From Lachnospiraceae bacterium G11 (lineage in GTDB: Bacteria > Bacillota > Clostridia > Lachnospirales > Lachnospiraceae): DNA of 64,000 nucleotides. Location of the stretch: contig FMWZ01000008.1 in NCBI GenBank assembly GCA_900103495.1, positions 62,001 to 126,000 on the forward strand, in the 5' to 3' direction. The stretch's first letter is position 1; each line of letters starts with the position of its first letter. This document shows positions 44,676 through 53,780 of this stretch, one piece after another. Under the pieces are notes generated by a model, which was given only the letters and a program-made list of their open reading frames with translations, was not told the origin of the DNA and ran no database searches. The position numbers and the translations under genes are program-made.

Positions 44676-47600
44676 TGACAGTTACCTCCTCCAAAACATC
44701 CAGTAAAACTCTTACTGTATCAAGGGATGTGAAAATGGTTACATTGTTCTGGGTAGCGCAGCGTCTGATGGCCACACCATCCTCGTAATGCACACCCGAA
44801 AGAATAGCACGGGTATTGATTACATAGCTTACGTAACCTGCCCTAATGGACTGCAATATCTCATCGCTGCCCTCACTTAGTTTCCTTCTTACTCTGGTTT
44901 TAATACCACGGGCCTTCAAAAACTCAGCCGTCCCGATGGTAGCCTCAATATTAAAGCCCAGGTCATAGAATCTCTTAACCAGAGGGAAGCACTCTTCCTT
45001 ATCCTCATCTGCCAGAGTTACTATGACGGTTCCGTAGTTTGAAAGCTTGATTCCGGAGGCAATCAAAGCCTTATATAAAGCTCTGTGCAAAGTTTTGTCA
45101 TAGCCTATGGCCTCACCTGTGGACTTCATCTCAGGAGAGAGGTACGCATCCATTCCCTTTAGTTTCGAGAAGGAGAAAGCAGGCGCTTTTACAAAGAATC
45201 TGTCGGGAATCTTTGGACACATTACAAGGTGCTTCTTTCCATCACCTATATCCACAAACTTATTGATTCCTTCAGCCACTCTTCCCTCGGGATCAAATCT
45301 CTTAATCATCTCAAAAAGTTCGCCCCCAAGCATAACCTCCGTAGCCATATCCGCAAGGCAATATCCTGAAGCCTTGGAAATGAAAGGCACGGTACGGGAG
45401 GATCTGGGATTGGCCTCTATGATATATACGTTTTCATCGTCATCCACAATAAATTGAATGTTAAAAAGCCCCACAATTCCTACGCCCAGACCTATTCGAC
45501 CGGCGTAGTCAACAATAGTTTCCTTAACCTTTTTACTGATGCCGGGAGAAGGATACATACTCATGGAGTCACCGGAGTGGACACCGGTTCTTTCAACCAG
45601 TTCCATAACCCCGGGGATAAACACATCGCATCCGTCGCAGATTCCGTCTATCTCCACTTCTTTTCCTTTGATATATTTGTCAACCAGTACAGGCTTGTCC
45701 TCGTCCACTTCTACCGCAGTCTGAAGGTAGTGACGCATATCGGCTTCCTTGGCCACAATCTGCATTGCACGGCCCCCAAGAACGAAGCTGGGACGAACCA
45801 AAACGGGATAGCCTATTCTCTCCGCCGCCTTAACACCATCTTCCACGCTTGTAACTGCCACACCTTCGGGCTGAGGAATTCCGAGTTCCTTAAGGACTCT
45901 CTCAAAGCTGTCTCTGTTTTCGGCCCTGTCTATTGCCAAGGCGTCGGTTCCGATAAGCTTGACACCGCGCTTTGCCAAAGGCTCCGCCAGGTTAACCGCC
46001 GTCTGTCCTCCAAGGCTTACAACTACGCCCTCAGGCTTTTCTTTTTCAATGATATTCATAACGTCTTCCACTGTCAGGGGCTCGAAATAAAGCTTGTCTG
46101 ACATGGTGTAGTCCGTGGAAACCGTCTCAGGGTTATTGTTAATGACAATGGCCTCGTAGCCCTTAGCCTTGATTGTCATAATGGCGTGAACCGTGGAATA
46201 ATCGAACTCGACGCCCTGTCCGATTCTGATGGGACCGGAGCCCAGAACAATAACCTTCTTTTTATCCGTAACCACAGACTCGTCGAAGCTGTGATTTATA
46301 TCCTCGTATGTTGAGTAGAAATAAGGTATGTAGCTTAAGAACTCGGAAGCGCAGCTGTCTATCATCTTGTAAACAGGTAAAACTCCAAGTTCTTTCCTGA
46401 TAGCCCTTATTTCATCCTCCGAATGGCCCGTAAAGTATCCGATTGCTCTGTCTGAGAAGCCCGCTCTCTTGGCCTCAAACAATGCCTTTTTATCCTTGCT
46501 TATATCAGGCAAAACCGAAAGCTTCTTCTCTATGTCTATAACGTCCTTAAGTCCGTTAATGAAGAAAGCATCGATAAGGGAAGCACGGCAGATTGTCTCC
46601 ACTGCTTCTCCCCGCCTTAAAAGCTCTGCTATAGCGTAGATTCTGTCGTCTTTTGACTCCTTTATATAAGCCAGCAAAGATGCTGTATCTTCGTCATCGA
46701 ACTTATCAAGATGAAGATGACTTGCTCCGATTTCCAGAGATCTTACTGCCTTTAATAAGCTTTCCGGGAAGGAACGTCCCACGCTCATGGTTTCTCCCGT
46801 AGCCTTCATCTGGGTGTTAAGATCGTTGCTGGCATCCGTAAACTTATCGAAGGGGAAACGGGGCATTTTGCATACTATGTAGTCAAGGGAAGGCTCAAAG
46901 CTGGCCAGGGTATTGGCAAGTTTAATTTCATCAAGTCTCATTCCTACACCAATCTTTGCGGAAACCCTTGCTATCGGGTATCCGCTGGCCTTCGATGCCA
47001 AGGCAGATGACCTTGAAACTCTGGGGTTAACCTCAATGACATAGTAGTCCATAGACTTGGTATCAAGGGCGAACTGAACGTTACAGCCTCCTTCCACCTT
47101 AAGGGCTCTGATGAGCTTTAATGCCGAGTTTCTAAGCATCTGATATTCTTTATTGGTCAAAGTCTGAGAAGGTGCCACAACAATGGAATCTCCAGTGTGA
47201 ATACCCACGGGGTCAAGGTTTTCCATGTTACAGATGGTGATGGCCGTATCATTGGCATCTCTCATTACTTCATATTCGATTTCCTTATAACCCTTAACAC
47301 TCTTTTCCACCAAAGCCTGATGAATGGGGGAAAGAGAAAGTGCGTTTTTAAGGATGACTCTAAGTTCATCCTCGTCATCGGCGAAACCGCCACCGGTGCC
47401 GCCCAAGGTAAAAGCAGGTCTGATTACAATGGGGTAACCTATTCTTTCGGCTGCCTCTATACCTGCCTCCATACTCTCAACTATCTCCGAAGGCAATACA
47501 GGTTCCCCAATTTCTTCGCAAAGTTCCTTGAATCTTTCCCTGTCCTCAGCCTTGTCTATGGAGTCGCCGTCGGTTCCGAGAAGTTCAACGCCACACTCCT

Positions 47601-47925
47601 TAAGGACACCCTTCTTTTCAAGCTGCATGGCAAGGTTAAGGCCTGTCTGGCCACCAATTCCCGGCAAAATCGCGTCAGGTCTCTCCTTTCTTATAACCTT
47701 GGCAATAAACTCCAGGGTCAAAGGTTCCATGTAAACCTTATCCGCAATGGTCTTATCAGTCATAATTGTGGCGGGATTGGAGTTGCAAAGAACAACCTCA
47801 TAGCCCTCTTCCCTCAAGGACAAACATGCCTGAGTACCCGCATAGTCAAATTCCGCAGCCTGGCCGATAACAATGGGGCCTGAGCCTATAACAAGTATTT
47901 TTCTTATGTCTGTTCTCTTAGGCAT
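44659..47925 (-). CDS. carB: Carbamoyl-phosphate synthase large subunit
   Basis: CarB makes carbamoyl phosphate from bicarbonate, two ATP and ammonia delivered by CarA. The 1088-residue protein shows the internal duplication of two ATP-grasp halves, each starting with a 'GSGPIxIGQ..EFDY' segment (about residue 14 and about 567). VNPRVSRSSALASKASGYPIA lies in the first half and EANPRSSRTVPFISKASG in the second. A C-terminal MGS-like allosteric domain follows from about residue 950. It overlaps carA by 8 bp and purF by 17 bp, so carA-carB-purF are translationally linked. Confidence 0.98.
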   Translation of the reverse strand: MPKRTDIRKILVIGSGPIVIGQAAEFDYAGTQACLSLREEGYEVVLCNSNPATIMTDKTIADKVYMEPLTLEFIAKVIRKERPDAILPGIGGQTGLNLAMQLEKKGVLKECGVELLGTDGDSIDKAEDRERFKELCEEIGEPVLPSEIVESMEAGIEAAERIGYPIVIRPAFTLGGTGGGFADDEDELRVILKNALSLSPIHQALVEKSVKGYKEIEYEVMRDANDTAITICNMENLDPVGIHTGDSIVVAPSQTLTNKEYQMLRNSALKLIRALKVEGGCNVQFALDTKSMDYYVIEVNPRVSRSSALASKASGYPIARVSAKIGVGMRLDEIKLANTLASFEPSLDYIVCKMPRFPFDKFTDASNDLNTQMKATGETMSVGRSFPESLLKAVRSLEIGASHLHLDKFDDEDTASLLAYIKESKDDRIYAIAELLRRGEAVETICRASLIDAFFINGLKDVIDIEKKLSVLPDISKDKKALFEAKRAGFSDRAIGYFTGHSEDEIRAIRKELGVLPVYKMIDSCASEFLSYIPYFYSTYEDINHSFDESVVTDKKKVIVLGSGPIRIGQGVEFDYSTVHAIMTIKAKGYEAIVINNNPETVSTDYTMSDKLYFEPLTVEDVMNIIEKEKPEGVVVSLGGQTAVNLAEPLAKRGVKLIGTDALAIDRAENRDSFERVLKELGIPQPEGVAVTSVEDGVKAAERIGYPVLVRPSFVLGGRAMQIVAKEADMRHYLQTAVEVDEDKPVLVDKYIKGKEVEIDGICDGCDVFIPGVMELVERTGVHSGDSMSMYPSPGISKKVKETIVDYAGRIGLGVGIVGLFNIQFIVDDDENVYIIEANPRSSRTVPFISKASGYCLADMATEVMLGGELFEMIKRFDPEGRVAEGINKFVDIGDGKKHLVMCPKIPDRFFVKAPAFSFSKLKGMDAYLSPEMKSTGEAIGYDKTLHRALYKALIASGIKLSNYGTVIVTLADEDKEECFPLVKRFYDLGFNIEATIGTAEFLKARGIKTRVRRKLSEGSDEILQSIRAGYVSYVINTRAILSGVHYEDGVAIRRCATQNNVTIFTSLDTVRVLLDVLEEVTVSVDAI

Positions 47926-49024
47926 TTTTCTGTCCCTCTTTCTTGAACTCCCTCATATTTACCACGAATCTGTCAAAAAGATAACCGCTGTCCTCGGGTC
48001 CCGGAGCACTTTCGGGATGATACTGAACCGAGAATGCATAGTCCTTTACGCATCTGACTCCCTCAACGGTGTCATCCAAAAGGTTTAAGTGAGTTATCTC
48101 CAAATCCGTACCCTTAACGCTTTCCCTGTCCACCGCATATGAGTGGTTCTGGGATGTTATTTCTATCTTGTCGGTAAGAAGGTCTTTAACCGGATGGTTT
48201 CCTCCTCTGTGTCCGAATTTAAGCTTGTAGGTTCTGGCTCCATAGGCCAAAGAAAGAATCTGATGGCCAAGGCAGATGCCAAAGATGGGATACCTGCCTC
48301 TAAGGGCTTTTACGGTCTCAATAACCTCAGGTACATCCATGGGATCCCCGGGGCCGTTTGAGATAAATACTCCGTCAGGATTAAGCTTTTCTATCTCTTC
48401 TGCGGTAGTATTCCACGGAACCACCGTAACCCTTATGTCTTTCCTGTATAAGGATCTTGGAATATTCATCTTCATTCCGCAGTCTATGGCAACCACATGG
48501 GGACATTGTTCATCCTGATTCTCAAAATCGTATTTGGCTTTACAGCTTACTCTGCTTACGGCGTCATTGGGAATCGTGGTCTTATTGATTATCTCAAGAT
48601 ACTCCTCTTTCGGGGCCTCCTTTGATGTAATAAGACACTTCATGCTGCCCTTGTCTCTGATAATTCTCGTAATGGCTCTTGTATCAACGCCGTACACTCC
48701 CGCCACGCCGTATTTTGCCATGGTTCCGCCAAGGGTTGCATCGGCTCTGAAGTTTGAAGGGATATCATTGTACTCCCTGACAATCATTGCTCCGATGGAC
48801 GGGAAATCCGTCTCAAAATCCTCGTGGTTAATTCCGTAATTTCCGATAAGGGGATAGGTCATAACAACTGCCTGGTCGGTATATGACGGATCGGAGAGAA
48901 TTTCCTGATATCCCACCATTGAAGTGTTAAAAACCAGTTCCAATACCTTGTCGCCCTCTGCGCCGAAGCCGTATCCCTCAAAGATTTCGCCGCTCTCCAG
49001 CACAAGCCTTCTTTTTTCGCTCAT
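47918..49024 (-). CDS. carA: Carbamoyl-phosphate synthase small subunit
   Basis: CarA is the glutaminase subunit of carbamoyl-phosphate synthase, serving both arginine and pyrimidine synthesis. The class-I triad is visible: nucleophile Cys in GICLGHQILSLAYG (about residue 257) and the His-Glu pair in YHPESAPGPED (about 341). I start at the ATG 49022-49024 because it gives the family N-terminus with LVLESGEIFEGYGFG; a frame to 49066 runs through a palindrome and is not supported. The Shine-Dalgarno is weak (AGGCGA). Its leader contains a hairpin (49081-49116) and a GGGGACAGGCCCC palindrome. Confidence 0.96.
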   Translation of the reverse strand: MSEKRRLVLESGEIFEGYGFGAEGDKVLELVFNTSMVGYQEILSDPSYTDQAVVMTYPLIGNYGINHEDFETDFPSIGAMIVREYNDIPSNFRADATLGGTMAKYGVAGVYGVDTRAITRIIRDKGSMKCLITSKEAPKEEYLEIINKTTIPNDAVSRVSCKAKYDFENQDEQCPHVVAIDCGMKMNIPRSLYRKDIRVTVVPWNTTAEEIEKLNPDGVFISNGPGDPMDVPEVIETVKALRGRYPIFGICLGHQILSLAYGARTYKLKFGHRGGNHPVKDLLTDKIEITSQNHSYAVDRESVKGTDLEITHLNLLDDTVEGVRCVKDYAFSVQYHPESAPGPEDSGYLFDRFVVNMREFKKEGQKNA

Positions 49025-49036
49025 TTTTCGCCTACA

Positions 49037-49065
49037 TGCAATTTGGGGCCTGTCCCCAAATTGCA
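49037..49065. repeat. GGGGACAGGCCCC palindrome, copy 2, in the carA leader
   Basis: TGCAATTTGGGG-CCTGT-CCCCAAATTGCA on the plus strand: 12-bp perfect arms and a 5-base loop. It ends 12 bp upstream of the carA start codon, so as RNA it would fold close to the ribosome binding site. Confidence 0.88.
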
Positions 49066-49080
49066 CCTACTCCTTTACGC

Positions 49081-49116
49081 ACCTTAAGGGCCCGCTTTCG
49101 CGTGCCCTTTTAAGGT
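49081..49116 (-). promoter_or_regulatory. GNRA-capped hairpin between amt-PII and carA
   Basis: On the minus strand a long imperfect hairpin pairs ACCTTAAAAGGGC with GGCCCTTAAGGT and is capped by GCGAAAGC, a GAAA tetraloop on a GC stem. No T-run follows in the direction of transcription, so it is not a standard terminator for the amt transcript. Possible roles are mRNA processing or a weak stop; a T-rich tract follows it on the plus strand, but no plus-strand gene precedes it. Confidence 0.45.
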
Positions 49117-49127
49117 ATATTTTTTAT

Positions 49128-50882
49128 TTATTCTACATCCTGGAGTGCATCAAAATTCTCTTCACCTGTTCGAATCTTGACTACCCTCTCAACAGGATAT
49201 ACAAATATCTTTCCGTCTCCTATATGTCCGGTATACAAAGCCTTCTTTGCGGCTTCGATTACGGAATCTACAGGAATCTTGCTTACAACCACCTCAACCT
49301 TAACTTTGGGAAGAAGGGTTGCATCCATCTCAACTCCACGGTATTTCTCGCCGGCACCTTTCTGGATACCGCAGCCCATTACCTGAGTCATTGTCATGCC
49401 CGTTACGCCAAGGTCATTCATTGCATGCTTCAAAGCATCGAATCTGCTTAACTTTGCAATGATAACAACCTTATTGATTCCGGAGTCAACTGCCTGTACC
49501 GTCTTAATAACAGGAACCGCAGCATCTTTCTTGGCTTCGCTGGCCTCCTCGTAGGAATCGTTTCCAAGGGAAGTGTTCTCGTTGATTTCCATTGTCATGG
49601 TGTTTGAAATATCCATGATGGAGAAGCCGGCATATGCTGAAGGAAGTCCATGCTCTGTAGCATCAAGGCCGATGAGTTCTTCCTCTTCTGAAACGCGCAG
49701 ACCAATTGTCTTCTTCAAAACAAAGAATGCGATTGTAATTGTTACAACTGTCCAGGCGATTGTTACTCCCATACCGCCAAGCTGTTTAATTAACTGTGAA
49801 ATACCGCCGCCGTAGAAAAGACCTTCCTGAATATCTGCAACTGCAAAACCGGGTGCTGTCTCAGTAGCGAAAAGACCAACTGCGATTGTACCCCAGATAC
49901 CGTTCATCATGTGAACAGCAACTGCACCAACGGGATCGTCTACATGTAATACATTATCTACGAACCAGACACCGAATACAACCAGGAGTCCTGCAACCAC
50001 ACCGATTATAGCACTTCCTGCGCAATCTGTAACGTCACAAGGTGCTGTAATTGCTACAAGACCTGCCAAAGATGCGTTAAGGCACATCGAAACATCGGGT
50101 TTGCCATATCTTATCCAGGTGAAAAGCATTGTTGTTACAGTAGCTACTGCAGGAGCGACCGTTGTTGTAAGGAATACAGATCCAAGTGTAGGAAGATCTG
50201 TTGCTGCTGCTCCGTTGAATCCATACCAGCCAAGCCAGAGAATGAAAACGCCAAGGGCGCCGATTACCAGGTTGTGGCCGGGAAAAGCATTGATTTTGTT
50301 TACCTTTCCTGCTTTATCTTTCTCGAACTTTCCGATTCTTGGACCAAGCATCCATGCACCGATTAAAGCACAGATACCGCCCACCATATGGATACAGTTG
50401 GATCCTGCGTAATCGTGAAATCCCCACTGTGCAAGGAAGCCGCCGCCCCAGGTCCAGTGAGCCTCGATGGGGTAAATTACTGCAGATATGATAGCTGAGT
50501 AAATGCAGTAAGTAGAGAATTTTGTTCTCTCTGCCATGGCACCTGATACGATGGTTGCGGTGGTTGCACAGAATACCAGGTTGAATACAAAGCTGGAATA
50601 ATCAAAGCTTCCGTAATTTGAGAAAACATCAAAGCTGAACTTTCCGGCGAATCCGCCCATGTCCGAGCCAAGCATCAATGATGCACCGCATATGAACCAC
50701 ATAACAGTTCCTATACAGAAGTCCATCAGGTTCTTCATAATAATGTTTCCTGCGTTCTTCGCTCTGGTGAAGCCGGACTCTACCATCGCGAAACCGGCCT
50801 GCATCCAGAATACTAACGCGGCTCCGATCAGGAACCAGACTCCGTAAACTTCGGAGTTAATCAAGCTCAAAATTTCTTCCAT
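49128..50882 (-). CDS. amt: Ammonium transporter with fused C-terminal PII domain
   Basis: Residues about 1-400 form an Amt/Mep/Rh ammonium channel with 11 predicted membrane helices and the twin pore histidines at about H165 (SNCIHMVGG) and H324 (VAVHMMNGIWG). A polar linker (about 400-468) leads to a complete PII signal protein (about 470-584). The PII part carries the T-loop GEKYRGVEMD, LLPKVKVEVVV and the C-terminal TGHIGDGKIFVYPVE with RTGEEN. In free PII proteins this last segment binds nucleotides and the T-loop plugs Amt. The residue matching uridylylated Tyr51 is Met519 here, while Tyr46 is kept (Y514). I start at ATG 50880-50882 (GAGGAG site); the frame extends to 51029 without support. 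Lies 73 bp after glnN. Confidence 0.93.
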   Translation of the reverse strand: MEEILSLINSEVYGVWFLIGAALVFWMQAGFAMVESGFTRAKNAGNIIMKNLMDFCIGTVMWFICGASLMLGSDMGGFAGKFSFDVFSNYGSFDYSSFVFNLVFCATTATIVSGAMAERTKFSTYCIYSAIISAVIYPIEAHWTWGGGFLAQWGFHDYAGSNCIHMVGGICALIGAWMLGPRIGKFEKDKAGKVNKINAFPGHNLVIGALGVFILWLGWYGFNGAAATDLPTLGSVFLTTTVAPAVATVTTMLFTWIRYGKPDVSMCLNASLAGLVAITAPCDVTDCAGSAIIGVVAGLLVVFGVWFVDNVLHVDDPVGAVAVHMMNGIWGTIAVGLFATETAPGFAVADIQEGLFYGGGISQLIKQLGGMGVTIAWTVVTITIAFFVLKKTIGLRVSEEEELIGLDATEHGLPSAYAGFSIMDISNTMTMEINENTSLGNDSYEEASEAKKDAAVPVIKTVQAVDSGINKVVIIAKLSRFDALKHAMNDLGVTGMTMTQVMGCGIQKGAGEKYRGVEMDATLLPKVKVEVVVSKIPVDSVIEAAKKALYTGHIGDGKIFVYPVERVVKIRTGEENFDALQDVE

Positions 50883-50921
50883 AATATCTCTCTCCTCTAT
50901 TATTTTTTCCAGGGGGTGCAC

Positions 50922-50941
50922 GGACGACGTGCACATCGTCC
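50922..50941. other. Intercistronic hairpin between glnN and amt-PII
   Basis: GGACGACGTG / CACATCGTCC, 10-bp arms with one mismatch and essentially no loop (the centre is GTGCAC). It lies 14 bp after the glnN stop and 39 bp before the amt start. No T-run, so read-through into amt-PII is likely; it may instead stabilise the glnN message. Confidence 0.5.
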
Positions 50942-50955
50942 GCTTTCCACCTAAA

Positions 50956-53064
50956 CTACATATAGAACAAAATCTTTCCGTATGAGGGATAAGGAATAAC
51001 ATCTTCGGGTACGATTTCTTCCAAGGCATCGGCTATCTCTCTGATGTCATCCATATCTTTTATTACGGTATCTTTGTAGAACTTGGCTGCTTTAAGTACA
51101 TCAGCCTCCTTCTCGGCTTTGACGGTATCTTTAACAAGTTTCTCGTAAAGAGCATAGAGCTTGTCGTAAGAAGCGCTGATTGACTCAAGTTGTTTAACCT
51201 CAGCCTTGCAAGCAACTGCACTTACTGCTGCTTTCTTGGCTGTAATGGTATCTGCCAGAGTCTTTGTGTAGCCTGATACTGCAGGCATGAATTGATGTGC
51301 CAGCATATCTTCAAGAGTCTTGGCTTCGATATGAAGTGTCTTAACGTAGTTCTCAAGAAGAATCTCGTATCTGGAATTAATCTCGCTCTCTGTAAATATG
51401 CCATGCTTTGTAAAGAGCTTTACGTTCTTCTTTGCTATGAAGCAAGGAAGTGAATCAACGGTGGTCTTAAAGTTGTAAAGACCTCTTTTCTTAGCCTCCT
51501 CAAGCCATGCGTCTGTATAACCGTCACCGTTGAAGATGATTCTCTTGTGAGCTGTAAGTGTCTTCTTAACGAGTTCGTGAATTGCTTCCTCAAGTTTCTT
51601 CTCAGGAACATCCTTAAGCTCCTCGTAGAAAAGATTTAAGGATTCTGCAACTGCTGTGTTAAGAATTACGTTGGGTCCTGCAACGGAAATTGATGAACCG
51701 AGCATTCTGAACTCGAATTTATTACCTGTAAATGCAAAGGGTGAAGTACGGTTTCTGTCGGTGTTGTCCTTAAAGAAATGAGGAAGCACTGTCGCACCCA
51801 TCTCCATCTGAACCTTTCCGCCTTTTTTGAAAAACTTGCCTTTCTCAATTGACTCAACCACTGCAGAAAGTTCATCCCCAAGGAACATTGATACAACAGC
51901 CGGAGGTGCTTCGTTAGCTCCAAGTCTGTGATCGTTTCCGGGGCTTGCAACGGAAAGTCTTAAGAGGTCTGCGTAATCATCAACCGCTTTGATAACTGCT
52001 GCAAGGAATACAAGGAATTGTGTGTTCTCTGCAGGGGATTTGCCTGGCTCTAAAAGGTTAATTCCTGTGTTTGTGGAAATTGACCAGTTGTTGTGTTTAC
52101 CTGAACCGTTGATTCCTGCGAAAGGTTTCTCGTGAAGGAGACATACAAGACCATGTTTTCTTGCCACATGTTTCATAAGTTCCATTGTCAACTGGTTGTG
52201 GTCAACCGCAACGTTTGATGTCTCGAATACGGGTGCCAGTTCATGCTGGCAGGGAGCAACTTCGTTGTGTTTGGTCTTTGCAGGAATTCCAAGTTTCCAA
52301 AGTTCTTTGTCAAGATCGTGCATGTATTCGGAAACTCTTTCTTTCAGTGCTCCGAAGTAATGATCCTCCATCTCTTGTCCTTTGGGAGGCATTGCGCCAA
52401 GAAGTGTTCTTCCTGTGAAAATCAGATCCTTTCTCTTTGCGTAATCCTTTTCATCAATAAGGAAATATTCCTGCTCAGGTCCGACCGTTGTTGCCACACC
52501 TGTTACATCCGTATTTCCAAGGAGGTTAAGAAGTCTTGTTGCTTCTTTACTTAATGCCTCCATGGATCTTAACAAGGGAGTTTTCTTATCGAGAGCCTCA
52601 CCGCCGTATGAGCAGAACGCGGTGGGAATGTATAATGTCTTATCTTTAATGAAAGCAGGTGATGTAGGATCCCATGCTGTGTAACCTCTTGCCTCGAAGG
52701 TAGCTCTGAGTCCTCCTGAAGGGAAGCTTGATGCATCGGGTTCGCCCTTAACAAGTTCCTTGCCGGCGAAATCCATAATTACCTGTCCGTCACCTACGGG
52801 GTTAATGAAACTGTCGTGTTTCTCAGCGGTGGTTCCTGTCATGGGTTGGAACCAATGTGTGAAATGTGTGGCTCCGTTTTCTACAGCCCACTCTTTCATT
52901 GCAACTGCTACCGAATTGGCTACGTCAAGTTCCAAATGAGTATTATTATCGATGGTCTTCTTAAGTGCCTTATAAACATCTTTAGGCAGCTTATCGCGCA
53001 TCACTTTGTCATTGAATACGAGACTTCCAAATAATTCGGGAATCTTTACTTTGGTTTCATCCAT
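50956..53064 (-). CDS. glnN: Glutamine synthetase type III
   Basis: GSIII condenses glutamate, ammonia and ATP to glutamine and is the large form of the enzyme (about 700 residues) found in Bacteroidetes, cyanobacteria and many Clostridia. The 702-residue protein has the GSIII N-terminus (IPELFGSLVFNDKVM) and THWFQPMTGTTAEKHDSF near residue 80. The catalytic-region GPEQEYFLID carries Glu ligands, and AKTKHNEVAPCQHELAPVF is a GSIII signature; HGLVCLLHEKPFAGINGSGKHNNWS follows. A helical C-terminal extension follows. It starts with GGAGG, has its own promoter and leader terminator, and heads the run glnN-amt/PII-carA-carB-purF. Confidence 0.97.
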   Translation of the reverse strand: MDETKVKIPELFGSLVFNDKVMRDKLPKDVYKALKKTIDNNTHLELDVANSVAVAMKEWAVENGATHFTHWFQPMTGTTAEKHDSFINPVGDGQVIMDFAGKELVKGEPDASSFPSGGLRATFEARGYTAWDPTSPAFIKDKTLYIPTAFCSYGGEALDKKTPLLRSMEALSKEATRLLNLLGNTDVTGVATTVGPEQEYFLIDEKDYAKRKDLIFTGRTLLGAMPPKGQEMEDHYFGALKERVSEYMHDLDKELWKLGIPAKTKHNEVAPCQHELAPVFETSNVAVDHNQLTMELMKHVARKHGLVCLLHEKPFAGINGSGKHNNWSISTNTGINLLEPGKSPAENTQFLVFLAAVIKAVDDYADLLRLSVASPGNDHRLGANEAPPAVVSMFLGDELSAVVESIEKGKFFKKGGKVQMEMGATVLPHFFKDNTDRNRTSPFAFTGNKFEFRMLGSSISVAGPNVILNTAVAESLNLFYEELKDVPEKKLEEAIHELVKKTLTAHKRIIFNGDGYTDAWLEEAKKRGLYNFKTTVDSLPCFIAKKNVKLFTKHGIFTESEINSRYEILLENYVKTLHIEAKTLEDMLAHQFMPAVSGYTKTLADTITAKKAAVSAVACKAEVKQLESISASYDKLYALYEKLVKDTVKAEKEADVLKAAKFYKDTVIKDMDDIREIADALEEIVPEDVIPYPSYGKILFYM

Positions 53065-53104
53065 AACTTTTTCCTCCTGGATTTTTGTTTTTGATAAAAG
53101 AAGA

Positions 53105-53133
53105 GGCGCCTAGAGATTAAATCTCTAAGCGCC
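53105..53133 (-). terminator. Leader hairpin/attenuator ahead of glnN
   Basis: Hairpin GGCGC-x-TAGAGAT / ATCTCTA-x-GCGCC with a 3-base loop, followed on the minus strand by TCTTCTTTT, between promoter and glnN. It is preceded by GCAAAGGCGC, similar to GCAAGGGGCGC at the same place ahead of asnB. Confidence 0.6.
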
Positions 53134-53166
53134 TTTGCTTTCGCGTTTTGTTTTTTATATTGTATG

Positions 53167-53195
53167 ATTGTATACAGGTATTCAATCCTTGTCAA
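53167..53195 (-). promoter_or_regulatory. glnN promoter
   Basis: TTGACA (53190-53195), 17-base spacer, TACAAT (53167-53172) on the minus strand. The 15 bases across the -10 (GTATACAATCATACA) are identical to those of the asnB promoter; the dyad TGTATaCAATCATACA spans the -10. Confidence 0.8.
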
Positions 53196-53224
53196 TACCT
53201 TTTTTCAAATATTTTTTAAAAAAT

Positions 53225-53776
53225 TTAACTGCACCTTACAAGATGGCAGTATATGGACTCGTCTCCCGCCTCCTTGTAGGTTTCAAAAACTCCTTTAAAA
53301 ACCACAGAATCTCCTATCTCGGGATACTCCTTTGTTTCATCATCCCAAAGAAATTCAAGTCCCTGGGAGCAGCAAGCCAAAGCATCCGCTATAACTGCAA
53401 AGTGATAAGTTGTATCTGTTTCCTTAAGGTACATCTCATCATAAATTCCTGAGATTTTGAAGGTTTTGCCCTCGTACTCTGCGGGGTCATTCATCATCTG
53501 GAAAACCGTGGCATAAACCATATCCTTTCCCATTACCGTAAGGTCATAATCCACACTGGGGTCTGCTTCCTTAACCGGTTCAGGTTCCGGCTCCTTTGTG
53601 GGCTCCGCCACAGTATCAAATATTTCCGGAGTGGGGGTGGCTTCCACGCCTGCCTCCGCCTCCTTCTCTGAAACAACCTGATCTATCATTGATGTGTCAG
53701 TGCTCCCACCGCAGGCCACAGCGAAGGATACCGCCGCTGCCATCAATAAAGGAGCAGCTAACTTCTTTATCTTCAT
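53225..53776 (-). CDS. Lipoprotein with Cys-Cys motif, linked to metal ABC genes
   Basis: A 183-residue lipoprotein: signal peptide with lipobox VAC (Cys at about residue 22), then an acidic Pro/Glu linker (about 40-72), then a domain of about 110 residues. The domain contains VFQMMNDPAEYEGKTFKISG, reminiscent of OB-fold-like domains of the DUF1980 type, and the adjacent ALACCSQGLEFLW, where two consecutive Cys could bind metal. It lies 4 bp after the metal permease gene on the same strand, so it is likely the third gene of a metal uptake unit. Its role is inferred; it lacks the size and fold signs of a normal ZnuA-type binding protein. Confidence 0.7.
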   Translation of the reverse strand: MKIKKLAAPLLMAAAVSFAVACGGSTDTSMIDQVVSEKEAEAGVEATPTPEIFDTVAEPTKEPEPEPVKEADPSVDYDLTVMGKDMVYATVFQMMNDPAEYEGKTFKISGIYDEMYLKETDTTYHFAVIADALACCSQGLEFLWDDETKEYPEIGDSVVFKGVFETYKEAGDESIYCHLVRCS

Positions 53777-53780
53777 AAAC

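Noticed and set aside
49081-49116. Intrinsic terminator of the amt-PII transcript
   Set aside because: The T-run lies on the wrong side for minus-strand transcription; I kept it as a hairpin of unknown role.
50883-51029. N-terminal extension of amt to 51029
   Set aside because: It runs back into the glnN end and the intercistronic hairpin, has no family similarity, and a strong GAGGAG site precedes the internal ATG at 50882.
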